A stretch of 64,000 bases of DNA from Zygnema cylindricum (GCA_037447655.1 JBBHKE010000754.1:166860-230859); one strand, 5' to 3'. Positions 10,321 through 22,064 are shown, counted from the stretch's first letter. Notes: generated from the sequence alone by a model not told the origin. Numbers and translations are program-made.

Positions 10321-13300
10321 GATGGTAAACCATCTGAGTCCATAGGAACAAAAAGAAGTAGCATTGCTAAAACTGAAAAAACCACATGACTATGGAATAA
10401 TCAAAAAGGAAAATCAAGGCAAAGCGACGAAAATAAGAAAGAATGGCAGGGAAATCAAAAACACCCTAAAAAGCAAAACCTTGCAAACAAAACATCAAAG
10501 GAAAAAACTAACACCAACATAACTAAAAATCTACGGAAAGCAACCGCGTAAGTCCTCGAATCCCGGAGGAGCACGAGGAGGAAGTTCTGGAACACGCCGT
10601 CGATCCATAACGGCATTAGACGATCGAAGTAATATAGAAGCCAGCACCCGTTGTAGAGCCACGGAAAAACGTTGACGAAAAACGGAATTAAGGAGTGAAA
10701 CAGAAGGGCTCCCAGGTCCCTGCCTCTCAAACGAGCGCCGACCACAAGTACGGAAAATCTTGTCCAAAGCCTCATCCATACAACCAAATATCTCGACCGC
10801 CATCGGAATGAAGCCATCCGTAGTGTCGCGACATGCATAATCACGCTCCTTCCTTTTAGCCGCGTCACAGGCGGCCACTCCCACATACAGCGCCGCTTGG
10901 GTGACGACTGTAGTTAAGGTAGGGTTTGCCAAAATAATATCACCAAATGTACGACGCGCACCATCAAGTAATACAAGGTCAATCTGACGCGAAGGAATAA
11001 TGTGAGAGACCTCCAGACGAACAAAGAATCCCCCCTCACAAGCGATAGTAGCAATGGTGTCTCGAATCGTGTCGTGTGCCCGAATGAACTCGACCCCGTG
11101 GGAGCAACGAAGCAAATGGACCCCGTCGGGCTCGAGAACGTGGCCACAGGAGCAAACAAGTGAGCCAAGCAAAGGTGGGTGAGGGAGGCCAAGTTGGAAC
11201 CTAAGGGCCGTCGTGAACTGAGCTGGGGTAAAACAAAGAGTAGAAAAGATAGGGACAGCCAATAGCCAAGCTCCAGAGCCAGGTCCACCACAAGACAGGA
11301 AGCGTGCAAACGAAGAATCGGAAGGAAGCGCCTAGAGAAGTTGGGATTTAATAGTGGCGACAACCCGATCAGAAATGGATTCCTAAACACGCGCAACTGA
11401 TGTCGTAACAAGAGTGGAAATAATCGGCATGTCCTCGATAGCAGCCGGATTAAGAGAACGTGATGCATCCAAAAGAGACCGTTGGAAGGCAAGCTCACCA
11501 TCTGAAACACAAGGAACCACGGCCGCAAGAATAAGAGTGTCCCCAGCCAAAAAACGAGAGACAATAGTGGAAGCAACAAGGCACCAACTTCCCGAATAGG
11601 CGGCTGGAGCAACACGCGCCGTCGAGAGTAAACCCAAACCGCCAGCCGAGACAGGAAGAGAGGCTTGAATGCGTGCCGCAAGCCCACACTCGCGATCAAA
11701 AGCTCCACGACCCAACAAACTGTGGAGGACATCCATAATACGATCGTCCTCCACATCCATAATACGATCGTCGAAAGCAGAAAGTGAGGACACAAAGGAT
11801 GGGGTGGGAGGGGAAGTGCGAGTAAGGTAGGAGGGCCGGTGGGGGAAACATTGTGTCAGAAGAGCAAAGGCCACTTGGGGATCAAAAAGGTGAGGAAGGT
11901 CGTCCACATAGGACAAATATGTCTGAACAGCGGAATCGGGGAATTTTGTGACGTATGGATCGGAACTAAGCGGGCAACCCAACACACGAATGCCTTCGGA
12001 AGGAGGAGGGGTCTGAAAACGAGGAGGGGGAGTGAAAGGAGGAGGAATAGGACGTGGGGACCAAACAACACACTTAGAGGGCTGAACCGAAAGAATGAGT
12101 TCGGCGAACCAAGCCTTGAAAAAGCTATAAACCGGTATAACTTAGTCTGAAGGACCAATAATGTGTGTGTCATCCGCAACTGAAGGGAAGAGGCAAGAAG
12201 GGTAAGTAGTTGCGGAATCTCGGAGAGCATGGTAATGGGCTAGGGCAAACAAAGGGCCCCCAAGAGGATCGCCCTGACGAGTGCCTGTGGTGGAGGAAAG
12301 TGGGACCAAATCACCATAAGTGGAGAAAGAAAGGTTACTGCTTAGAGAATAAAGGCTCTCACAAAAAAAAATATCTGGACAATCAGAGAAGGTAAAGCCA
12401 TGAGCTTCGAAAAAATGGCCTTCCGATCCACTATATTAAAGGCATTAGAAACATCCACCTGGAGGACTAACCAATCCGGATGGGCATCTAGCAAAGCCCG
12501 GATCCGGTGGACCACGACCTCACAACCCCCGGGGGTTGCCACTCTGAACTGATGAGGAGAGAAATAATCATGAAAAGCGGGCAAGAGCTGGATGCAGATC
12601 GCACGTGCCACCAATCGGTACAATACCTCGCTCAATGCAATAGGTCGGATTCCCCGATTGGTTTTGGTAACAGCTACGAGGCGGGACGGTGTTACGAGAT
12701 CGCAAATACGAGAAGGGACAGTGCCAGCCGCAATAAGAGAACATACTCAAAAAAACATATCAAAGCCCCGAGCACCAGATTCTGGAGGCAAAACGTCGTG
12801 AAATAACTCATAAACAGTGCCTAAACGACCCCCAGCTGAAAGATGTGGAGAAGTCGTAAGGGCTTTAATCAAATAGTCTCGATCCAAAAGAAAACAGTCT
12901 TTCGGCTAAAAAGTGTGAATAGCGGGGGACTGAGGGGTAGGAGTTGGCGGATGAAGAGCTCGGAGAATCTCGATAGTCGCAGCAAACCGAGGAGCAGGAT
13001 TAAATGGCTGTAGTGCTCGAACAGCTTGAGAGAGCTCATCAACTTGGCCGAAATGTACCGCACGACGATAGGAGGATGGCATATCTGAGGTCCTAGATGT
13101 ACGACGTGGTGTGAAAGAAGCACTCGCAACCCGATCCTCGTGCTCGGCATGAAGGGCTCGCCAATCGCCTCGAAGGAATCGTCGACATCGAGCCATAGTT
13201 TCTCGGGTTCGCTACCAACGCCACGACCACGTAAGATAAGAACCCAAAATGAGAACATGAAAAGGAGGTGCCAAGGTCCAACATCGGCGGGATCCGAATA

Positions 13301-13950
13301 AATACGACACAAAGGAAGGTGGAGGGCGTCTTGTACGATAATCCGCAGAGCCATTGGAATCCGCGTGTATAATCGCGGATGGGGGGGGCCCAAATCATAA
13401 GCTCCGAGCACGTCTAAATCGCGTACAAATGCCCAATCTTTGCTCGTAGGTCCGGACGAGAGTGTTGTGGGAAAAATGGTACTAGAGAAAGGGTCACTCA
13501 GGTCCATAAATTGTTGACAACTCTTTGTATGTCGGGCAATACCGGCAGCGGTCGCGAAATGGTTATGCCACCCAGTACGTTCTATCCGTGTTGAGGCTTG
13601 TGTGCAAGGTTTAGGTGGAGGAGGTGAACGAGGGAGAAGAGGGGAGGGTGCACGGCCAGACATGGTTATTCGATGAGAGGGAGAAGCATGGGACGTGATA
13701 GAGGGAGAGGAAGGGGGAAATGGGAAGGGGGAAATGGGAAGGAGGAAAGGAAACCATGGGAAATAGATGGTGGAAATGGTAGTGGGATGGAACCATTTTT
13801 TTCCGGTTGTGTGTGTGTGTGAGCGTGTGTGTGTGTTCTTGGCGTTAGGGTTTGAGGTGTGTGTAATGTTAGTGGGGGGAAAGGGGTTTCTACCGTGGAA
13901 TGGAATGGGAAGGAGCTTAAGGATTACGGAAGGAGGTCGCACCTAGGATT
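10321..13950 (-). mobile_element. Non-LTR retrotransposon, RLE type, nearly full length but broken
   Basis: One element read on the minus strand from about 13950 to the terminal hairpin GATGGTAAACCATC (10321-10334). Domain order is an N-terminal zinc finger, reverse transcriptase, then a C-terminal restriction-like endonuclease, the plan of R2/CRE-type elements. The 5' end is only approximate. The ORF is described separately. Confidence 0.85.
10531..13663 (-). pseudogene. ORF of RLE-type non-LTR element: zinc finger, RT, endonuclease
   Basis: Start at 13663 (MSGRAPSP, in a fair start context). A zinc-finger remnant follows (F.TAAGIARHTKSC, about 13560-13500), with its first Cys pair not visible. 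Then MARCRRFLRGDW (13196), the RT entry LVAVTKTNRGIRPIALSEVL (about 12680-12620), motif A DVSNAFNIVDR (about 12440), motif B GTRQGDPLGG (about 12280) and motif C VADD (about 12170). The C-terminal part has CSCGH...HLLRC, then an RQIDLVLLDG...FGDIILANPT stretch and KERDYAC...PMAVEIFG, which fits a CCHC plus PD-(D/E)xK-like endonuclease. Several frameshifts and stops (TAG about 12145, near 12890 and 13220, and a 24-bp tandem duplication near 11725) destroy it. Family features such as target-site specificity cannot be read from here. Confidence 0.85.
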
Positions 13951-14182
13951 TCGCTTGTGTGTGTGCGGTTGGCAACGGCCGCAGGCCGGATCCGGAGGTA
14001 CATGTTTACGGAAAGCAGGTGCTATCGCGAAATGATGGAGGAAAAGACAAGACCTGGAGGTACATGGATCTGGAGGTACATGTTTACGGGGGGTAGGTGT
14101 TGTCGAAGGAGGGTTGAAATGTTAGATTTGTTGAATTATTATAGTCACATACATTGGAGGTCGTTACATACCGAGCTGCAAC
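13951..14182. other. Short unassigned stretch
   Basis: The motif ggaggtacatg occurs three times (13995, 14056 and 14074). No gene seen. Confidence 0.4.
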
Positions 14183-14405
14183 ACTACACCGCGAATTGTT
14201 ATTAGTGTTAAAGTCACTAATTTGGGTTCTTAAAATTTTATTTTATTTCCGCAATTAGTATTTATGATTTTCGAAATTAAATTAGCAACGCTATTTAAGG
14301 ACGTGGACCATGATCTGCCACGTCTCTCGCACTAAATTAGAATCAATAACACTATTTTTTTTACGCTATTTAAACTTTGACACTGATAACGATGCGCGGT
14401 GTAGT
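14183..14405. mobile_element. Short TIR element, ACTACACCGCG family
   Basis: Ends ACTACACCGCGAATTGTTAT (from 14183) and the inverted, slightly diverged copy ending in GCGCGGTGTAGT (14405). The middle holds a near-palindrome around ACGTGGACCATGATCTGCCACGT (about 14309-14331), also seen inverted or diverged near 35890, 63120 and 63320. No clear target duplication. Confidence 0.6.
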
Positions 14406-15109
14406 ATGCAATGCTGCACGTGAGGAAACATGACGGGCTCCTCCGTTACAATGGACATTGGAAATTCTTATTCAAAATGATGGAGTTCGAGGGGTTAGAT
14501 CGTACAGTAATGCCTCTGGTGCCACACTACTTGGAACGAAACAATAATTAGTTGTGGAACAAGTCCAAAAAGAAAAAGCTACAGTGATGTATATATTTCA
14601 AAGGGAGGTGCAATCGCCTAAATATTTTTGCCCGCGTAGTACACATTTCATAAAAACATAAGGCAAAAAAATGATATTGATAAGATTTGAAGGGGCGAAC
14701 TCGGAGCTTGAATCCGAGAGGTCGACAGAGTTGTTTTAGGGTTTTGAAGGGTTCACCGCCCATTGTTGTTAGCATGAAGGATTGAATTATTTTAATGCAA
14801 AATTTGAATTTATAAATTGTGAAAAGGAACGTCGCAAATTGTAGTCCACTTTTTTAAATAAGTATTGTTATCACCATTTTGTGATTTTTGGCCAAAAAAA
14901 AGTCGTGACCGCGTTAATGTTATTAACTCTAACAAAGGGGCCGTGTCGTTCTATAGTACGCGTGTCAGCTCGCGTCCTACACCAAATATTTTTTGTTGAA
15001 AAGCTAGTGCATCATTTTCAAATAACAGTAGTACTCACATGCGTGAGCACAGTTGAAGTCGTAAAGGGATCTTGTCCGCTGATAAGTCTTTACATGATTT
15101 TCCATCTTT
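14406..15109. other. Intergenic, perhaps with an old TIR fragment
   Basis: No gene recognised. 14835-14880 has traces of the short TIR family (TTGTAGTCCAC followed by TTTAAATAAG). Confidence 0.4.
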
Positions 15110-15114
15110 TGCCC

Positions 15115-16148
15115 TGTTGAAATTTATAGATTTCTAGAGTATTTTCTAGGTTTAAATATGTTAGTATAAAAGAAAAGAAAAGGACGAGCAGCCTGCCTCC
15201 ACCTCCTCTCTCTATCCCCCATACTTGTTGTAGTCACTGAAGGATAGAGAGGGTGGTTGATCCATGGATGCCTTAGTTCAACAGACAATTATTTTTAGTA
15301 GGTTACCAAAAATATACCTGACAGACACGAGATTTGATCCCGGTACCTGCGGTTCGTCAAGTTGGCCGATAGCGGTCAACTTTATCCTATTACACTACGA
15401 CCAATGCTAAGTGGTATAGTATGTGATAGATATATATTTATTTAGGGAGGAACAAATCCATTTAACTAAAACTGTTTACGGCATGCATAGATACAGTTTT
15501 ATGAAAGTACGAAGTACGATTCTATTTCAAAACGGATAGCACGCATTTTGTTTTCGACAGCGAAACTACTGTCACGCAAGTATTTATAACGGCTAAGATT
15601 GCTTCTCAATGCAAATCCAACGGCGCACATCATCGCCGAAATCCCGAAGTGGTCACTTTGGCGTTTTGTGATGTGGCATGACCTAGAGCCACGTGGAGAG
15701 ATGACATTTGGTCATGGGAATTTCGAGGAATGTACAGACGAGTGAAAAGCAGACACGCGTCCGCTTAATAGCCTTGTCGTACATAGGCCGTACAAAAGGT
15801 ACACCGGCAGTAGTACTTTTTGGTACCGTACAGTAATCTGATTGGTCCGTACTTCAGTAGATAGAAGTTATTAGAGGGAATCAGGACTTAGAAAATTTTG
15901 GTAGGTACCTCTCCTTTTGAGAGTTTGTACAAATTGGCATTTTTACTGCCTCATAACTTATCGGCTGGTTGGCCGTTTTCAGTGATTCTTTTTGCTACGG
16001 ACTCAGCGGAGTCTAGGCTGCACAAGGGTGCATTCAAATTGTCATTTTGCCTTCCCGTACTGCAGTGGTTGTGGCTTGAAGTGGGTTATTTAAATAATAT
16101 CTAGAGGCTTCTTCTATTTTGTGGTCTAATGGAGGACACATAATTGCA
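15115..16148 (+). repeat. 5' LTR of copia element B
   Basis: 1034 bp, TGTTGA to TTGCA. The gag ATG is at 16129, 20 nt before the end. It is followed in frame by a TAA still inside the LTR; the 3' LTR has GAA there, so the stop arose after insertion. Numerous differences to the 3' LTR, many of the C/T and G/A type. Confidence 0.93.
15322..15403 (-). promoter_or_regulatory. tRNA-like module antisense in LTR of B
   Basis: On the minus strand TAGTGTAATAGG (15386-15397) fits the A-box consensus TRGYNNA...GG, and GATCAAATC (15331-15339) fits the B-box GWTCRANNC exactly, 58 nt between their starts. The copy in the 3' LTR (A box about 31155-31166, B box 31099-31107) keeps both boxes with GGGATCAAATCCC, a stronger T-arm stem. 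Confidence 0.6.
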
Positions 16149-16330
16149 GGTTATGGTCCCACCCTCTAGGGTGCCCACCTTCAATGGATCAGGGTTCATC
16201 TATTGGGAAGCCATGATGATGGGAGCTTTGTGCGAAAAACAATGCTGGGGTATCGTCAGTGGATAAGTGAAACGTCCACCTTCGGAAACTCCACCAGGAT
16301 TTGGAGGAGTAAGGTTTCCAGCAGCAACGG
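16129..16330 (+). pseudogene. gag of element B, 5' part
   Basis: Starts in the LTR and reads through a changed primer site (GGTTATGGTCCC at 16149). It encodes PPSRVPTFNGSGFIYWEAMM and stops at TAA after WGIVSG, the same place as TGA in element A. It continues after element C at 20578. Confidence 0.8.
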
Positions 16331-17543
16331 TGAAACTCTGCGACCTCCATTGGCCCTCGGTGAAACTCTCAGACCTCCATTGGCCCTCAGAGTATGCAGA
16401 TCCAAAAGAAGCTAATCTAGATAGTGCCGACTCCAAGTTGATATAAACCCAAGTGACTGACCCCTTGACAGCCAGAACCCCAATATAGGTTCACCCCTAT
16501 GAAATAACACTTTTTGTGTGCTCAGTTCCACCACAGAATGCAAAGTTAGAATATGAGATTTGGACACATTCACCCACTTTGACTTTCCCTTGGAAATGCA
16601 GCCCTCCTGGCAGACAAAAACTCTGACCGACTACACCCTTGTGTAGCTTGGACTCCCCTGAGTCCGAAGCAAAAAGAATCACTGAAAATGGTCAAGTAAA
16701 TTGATAGTTATGGCTGCCCAAAGTTAGCCATTTATACAAGATGCTCTCTGGGAGAGGCGACTAGCTACTTAAAATATTCTTAGTCCTATTCTCACTCTAA
16801 GACCCTATCTACTGACGTACGGCACCAATCACATCAGTGCACCGTACAGATAAGTACAGGTGCCGGTGTACTTTCTGTACGACAATGGTACGATATGGTT
16901 GAAATGTCAACACATGTCATATATCTATTTGTTCCCGTAATCTCCGGTGTCGCCGCAATCCAATGTTGACGTGCCATGTGTCATCCTATGTGGCGAAGAC
17001 CGCAAACCGCCAAAAGTACATATCCCGCGATCGCGGCGCCTATCGTGGCCGTCCGATCAAATCAGGCTATATTGCTAGCCGTTGAAAATAGACGCGCGGT
17101 ATTTGTTTCGCGGTCGAACCAAATGCGCGGTATCCGTTTCAATAAATAAATATGTACTCCGTACTATACATAACTGTATCTATGCAATACATATATATTT
17201 CCAGTTAAATGAACTAGTCTACCTGTAACTATAGAAATAATTATCAAACCCCATACGTCGTAATACCAGCTCTAGTCTAAATGGATAAAGTCACCGGCTA
17301 ATGGCAAATCGACGGACGGTAGGTACTAGGATCAATTCTTGGGTCCGTCAAATACCTTTTGATAAGTATTACTAATTTACCCCCTGTCTTCTCTAGAGAG
17401 CTTAGGCAGCCATGGCTCTAGCTCCCTATCCAGCCTTCAGTGACTACAACAAGTGTGGGGGCTTGGAGAGGGGAGTTAGAGGCAGACTGCCTCTGCCTTT
17501 TTTCTATCCTATTACAGACCTAGAAAATACACAAATATCAACA
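16331..17543 (-). repeat. 3' LTR of element C
   Basis: 1213 bp. Its outer end has a 30-bp tandem duplication (16331-16360 and 16361-16390) that the 5' LTR lacks. Confidence 0.88.
17270..17352 (+). promoter_or_regulatory. tRNA-like module antisense in LTR of C (left)
   Basis: A box TAGTCTAAATGG (17273-17284) and B box GATCAATTC (17330-17338), read opposite to the element. The same module is in the right LTR. Confidence 0.6.
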
Positions 17544-17556
17544 CTCCCCTTATTTT

Positions 17557-19424
17557 CTAGTCTTTTTCCCTTTCAACTTCCACAAAAAAAGTAGACAAAC
17601 ACCCCCTCCTCTTTTTCTTTTTCTTTTTCCTTTTTCCTTTTCTTTTCATAAAACTTAAGTATTTAACACAGTGCATTAAATGAACTGAAATAATAATTGC
17701 ATCACACATTTTATTTAACATCCCACTTTTCATAAATCCGAGCAAAGATGTTATCCACCTCATCACTTTTTCATCCACACACAAACCGATTTCCCTCTTG
17801 CGATCCAAACAGCCAGCCCCATCTCCAATTTGCAACATACACCCAGATGCTAACCCTTTTACAGGCACACCTTCATAAATACAATCACTCCCTTTAGTGA
17901 TGTCAAACCCATTACCCGCAAAGATTGAACTTTCCTCACTCTCTCCCATGGATTTCTTTCCACTCTCTCTTTCTAAATTTATTCCCAATAAGCATTTCTC
18001 CTCCCCTAAACCTTTCGTTAAATATTCCTCTTCTCCCTTATCTTTAAAAACTCCTTCTAGTTTCACTTCTCCCCTTTCCTCGAAATCCGTTGAGGTCTCC
18101 CTTTTCGACCAGTTTTCTGTTTCCAAAATATCTATGAAACTATCCTCAATATTTTGAACTCTCTCAAGTATCTCCTCTCTCTTTACTTCCTTTATACCTC
18201 CAAAAGCACATTGTTGTTTTCGTGAAATTTCTGTGTGCTCTTCTCTCTTCCCCATACTACTAATCCGGAGAAGCTCTAAAAAATATTCATCCTCTTTCTC
18301 CTCTTCCCCTTCGTCCTCCTCATCCACATTCCAACTTCTAAGTTTTTCCAAACAAGGGCATTCCTCCATGTAATGACTCGGTTCCCTACAAAAGAAGCAA
18401 ACCCCCTTTTTCAAAGCTCCCATTTTTTTTCCTCTCCCTCTCTTTCCACAAAAGTTCCGATAAGGTTTACCTTTGTCTTTCTTCCTCTCATCTCGCTTCC
18501 GCTCGTCACCACCGTTCCTCTCATCACGCTTCCGCTCGTCACCACCGTTCCTCTCATCACGCTTCCGCCCGTCACCGCCGTTCCTCTCATCACGCTTTCA
18601 TCAATCACCACCAGCTAAAAATGAATTGACCCAATCCCTTCCCCTACGACGCTCCAAAGTGCCTTCCCTCACAAGAATTATCCCCATGGTAAAGCTCCAA
18701 GTCCATGAGGAGCCATCCATTGCATGCATACGACAAATGATGTTTTCGTACTCATCTGGGAGTTTCAGCAGTACTGTATTAATCTTCCTCTCCTCAGATT
18801 CTACATATCCCGCACTAGTTAGCTCAACATATAGCGCAGCAATATCATTGCAAAACTCTATCATGCTAGCGCCTTTATACACATAGGCATCTATTTCTTG
18901 GTTTACTAATTGCTGCCTCTGAATAGTCATACTTTTATAAATCTGACTTAGTGCTTCCCATATCTCTGAAGACTTCATTAAGTTTATAAGAGTGATAGCT
19001 ATGGACTTAGACACGTTTCTAAGTATGAGATGCTTTGCTATAGTGTTTTTGTATTCCCATATTTTTCTGTCATTTTCTTCAGTTTTAATCCCTACAAATG
19101 GAACCATAGTCGAGAGCTTAGCTCCCCTCACCATCGGTGTTCCTTTTCCCTTCTCGCATTTTTCCCCATCCACGGAACGGTTTTTCTCTTCACCTTCCGT
19201 TGCATTTGAACTCCAGTTGATATTCTGGGCAGCCTCAGATGAATCTCCATAGTAAGCTCCTCCAAAGCCAGGTGGCGGACATCACACTTTTCCCGAAACA
19301 ATTCCCCATAAGTGCTTCTCGAAAAGCATCCCGCCATTGTAAACTCCCAATAAGTGAAGTCTGTTCCATCGAACATAGGCATCCTAGATGGTGGTCTTAT
19401 AACCTCAAACTCTGAGACCTCCAT
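17557..19424 (-). pseudogene. gag gene of element C, with zinc knuckle and acidic tail
   Basis: ATG at 19424, 20 nt inside the LTR; first motifs FEVIRPPSRMPMFDGTDF then YWEFTMAG. One frameshift follows, after which a single frame runs from 19173 to 17557 with only a double stop (18598-18603). Capsid motifs KIWEYKNTIAKHLILR, EIWEALSQIY and SMIEFCNDIAALY match elements A and B. Then come four 33-bp repeats (18482-18613) coding for NGGDERKRDER-like basic units. The double stop falls in the most decayed repeat. A knuckle CFFCREPSHYMEEC (C-x2-C-x4-H-x4-C, about 18395-18355) follows, then a long acidic region (EEDEGEEEKEDEY). The C-terminal 200 residues match nothing I know. Confidence 0.85.
18482..18613 (-). 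repeat. 33-bp tandem repeat in gag of C (4 units)
   Basis: Units start at 18482, 18515, 18548 and 18581. They code on the minus strand for an 11-residue Arg/Asp/Glu-rich repeat directly before the zinc knuckle, probably an RNA-binding linker. Confidence 0.9.
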
Positions 19425-20577
19425 TGGCCCTCAGAGTATGCAGATCCAAAAGAAGCTAATCTAGATAGTGCCGACTCCAAGTTGATATAAACCCAAGTGA
19501 CTGACCCCTTGACAGTCAGAACCCCAATATAGATTCACCCCTGTGAAATAACACTTTCTGTGTGTTCAGTTCCACCACAGAATGCAAAGTTAGAATATGA
19601 GATTTGGACACATTCACCCACTTTGACTTTCCCTTGTAAACGCAGCCACCCTGGCAGACAAAAACTTTGACCGACTACACCCCTGTATAGCTTGGACTCC
19701 CTTGAGTCCGCAGCAAAAAAAATCACTGAAAATGGTCAAGTAAATTGATAGTTATGGCTGCCCAAAGTTAGCCATTTATACAAGATGCTCTCTGGGAGAG
19801 GCGACTAGCTACTCAAAATATTCTAATATCTATTCTCACTCTAAGACCCTATCTACTGACGTACGGCACCAATCACATCACTGCACCGTAAAGATAAGTA
19901 CAGGTGCCGGTGTACTTTCTGTACGACAATGGTACGATATGGTTGAAATGTCAACTCATGTCATATATCTATTTGTTCCCGTAATCTCCGGTGTCGCCGC
20001 AATCCAATGTTGACGTGCCATGTGTCATCCTATGTGGCGAAGACCGCAAACCGCCAAAAGTACATATCCCGCGATCGCGGCGCCTATCGTGGCCGTCCGA
20101 TCAAATCCGGCTATATTGCTAGCCGTTGAAAATAGACGCGCGGTATTTGTTTCGCGGTCGAACCAAATGCGGGGTATCCGTTTCAATAAATAAATATGTA
20201 CTCGGTACTATACATAACTGTATCTATGCAATACGTATATATTTCTAGTTAAATGAACTAGTCTACCTGTAACTATAGAAATAATTATCAAACCCAATAC
20301 TAGCTCTAGTCTAAATGGATAAAGTCAACGGCTAATGGCGAATCGACGGACGGTAGGTACCAGGATCAATTCCTGGGTCCGTCAAATACCTTTTTGTAAG
20401 TATTACTAATTTACCCCCTGTCTTCTCTAGAGAGCTTAGGCAGTCATGGCTCTAACTCCCTATCCAGCCTTCAGTGACTACAATAAGTGTGGGGGCTTGG
20501 AGAGGGGAGTTAGAGGCAGACTTCCTCTGCCTTTTTTCTATCCTATTATAGACCTAGAAAATACACAAATATCAACA
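19405..20577 (-). repeat. 5' LTR of element C
   Basis: 1173 bp. On the plus strand 20307-20318 and 20364-20372 are the A and B boxes of the antisense tRNA-like module; here the T-arm CCAGG-ATCAATT-CCTGG (20360-20376) pairs perfectly. Outside the LTR (19404-19393, minus) is GGTTATAAGACC, a changed form of the primer site of A and D. Confidence 0.9.
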
Positions 20578-21079
20578 AACGGCTGCCTTAGCGGAGGAGG
20601 CAGATGATAGGGACAAGAGTGTGTCCGAAAAGGGGAAAGGGAAGGATACACCCCTTACTCCTATTGCCACAGTACCGGGAGCGGCGATTGTGAAGACTGC
20701 AAAGAACGATACTCAAATGTGGGAGGATGTAAACATGGCTGCCAAGAACTTCATTCTGAGGCCTCACTCAAGCTCTGGCTACCCCTCATCTTCACATTTA
20801 GAAGGCCGAGGAGTTGTGGGTGAGTTTGGTGGAGATTTATAGAGCTGGAACTATTCAAGAGCTCCAGTTGGCTGAGCAAAAGCTAGTGAGTTACACTTAC
20901 AAAAGAGGAAAGATGTTAGATTAATGTTATGATCTTTCTTGTTTGTATATGGAGATGGAAAGTGCCGGGTGGACATGTACAATGAAAATGAAAGTTAACA
21001 CCGTTATCATGAAGTTACCAGATGAGTCGAGAACATAGTGTACCGAGTACTGGAAATGCCTGATAGTTCATGAAAATGG
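20578..21079 (+). pseudogene. gag of element B, middle part
   Basis: Continues the capsid: EEADDRDKSVSEKGKGKDTPLTP, then TQMWEDVN, then YTYKRGKMLD and TAA at 20922, the same stop as in element A. A frameshift lies near 20770. Interrupted at 21079 by element D. Confidence 0.85.
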
Positions 21080-22064
21080 TGTTGAAATTGGAAATCTTTA
21101 CTCAGTAGATAGAGTTGTGAGGAGGAATTAAGGACTTAGAATATTTTGGGAAATAAAAACTTGTAATACTTACCTCAAATAGTGTTACAGTAAAAGAAGA
21201 CTAAGATAATGTACTATACGGCTAATTGGACACGCGTCGACAGGAAAGGGTGTTACAGGTTTCACGGAGTAGCACTGATGACCAGTTACACGGGTCGAGA
21301 GATTAAAGAACGGATTGATGAAATCGGACGAAAGGAATGCAAACCGCATATCTGGAAAGTATGGTAAGGTCAGCCAAGAAGGGTCGTTGATTGACATCGA
21401 ATTGACGGACGCGATTCACAAGAGACCACAAATGACGAAGCACACTTGGATGGTATCAGGTGCTTTCTACTACACGACAACAGTCAGCCGAGTGCTATGG
21501 ACCACTACTGACTAAGTGCCAGGAATATTTATTGTACGGCCTTCTATTTGTAAACATATGAAAACAAGAATTTGTAGTTTAGCGAATTCAAAATAGTGTC
21601 GCACTATCCAGATTTAGAGGAATGGCAAAATTAGTTTTGGAAGTAGTCTTAGAATAGTAAGTACAGGTTTAGTACTTTGTCGTAGCATAAGACAGTACTG
21701 TAGTACAGTCACTTAAATTAGTGTGACCAGTAGATACTAACTGTGAGTATATAGTTTAGGACTTAGACAAATTATGATTATCTAAGGCTTCGGATATTAA
21801 TCAAACTAAGGCAGTTTTTGTGAATCTGCAGTGTGAATATCTTATGGTTGCCTGGATCAATTGAGTTGAATCTTTGTAGAGTGATTCTACATTGTGCTTA
21901 CTATTGTTATGCAAAATTTGGGTCTGCATAGATCATTGTGCTGCATTCTATCACATCTTGAAGTTGGCTATTGAGTAGGGTGCTTGATAGCTTCTGCTTT
22001 AAATGTCTACTTCCACTACTACTGCAGCTGGCTCTCCTCCTGCTACTGTGGTTGTAGAACAACA
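21080..22064 (+). repeat. 5' LTR of copia element D
   Basis: 985 bp, TGTTGA to AACA. The gag ATG is at 22003, 62 nt inside the LTR. The primer site GGTTATGGGCC follows at 22065. No tRNA-like module seen. Confidence 0.93.

Larger units (their letters stand above)
16331..20577 (-). mobile_element. Element C: gag-only LTR retrotransposon (TR-GAG type), inverted in B
   Basis: 4247 bp flanked by perfect 5-bp duplications aacgg (16326-16330 and 20578-20582). Right LTR (5' LTR of C) 19405-20577 and left LTR (3') 16331-17543, which differ by only a few per cent in the part I compared, less than the LTR pairs of A, B and D. The 1.86-kb interior encodes gag with a zinc knuckle on the minus strand but no protease, integrase, RT or RNase H. 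The purine tract agaaaataaggggag (17544-17558, minus) abuts the 3' LTR. Mobility would have required pol from another element. Confidence 0.9.

Noticed and set aside
10914-11795. 293-aa open frame on the minus strand
   Set aside because: Shadow frame of the non-LTR retrotransposon; the real RT/endonuclease motifs lie in other frames.
12869-13942. 357-aa frame starting at 13942
   Set aside because: Only the part after MSGRAPSP (13663) to about 13230 looks like the element ORF; the first 90 residues are leader and the end is out of frame.
15322-15403. True tRNA gene in the LTR
   Set aside because: A and B boxes fit, but no convincing acceptor stem and anticodon arm could be paired by eye; listed as tRNA-like module only.
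22003-22064. gag start treated as host exon
   Set aside because: It lies within the 985-bp direct repeat and continues as retroelement gag.
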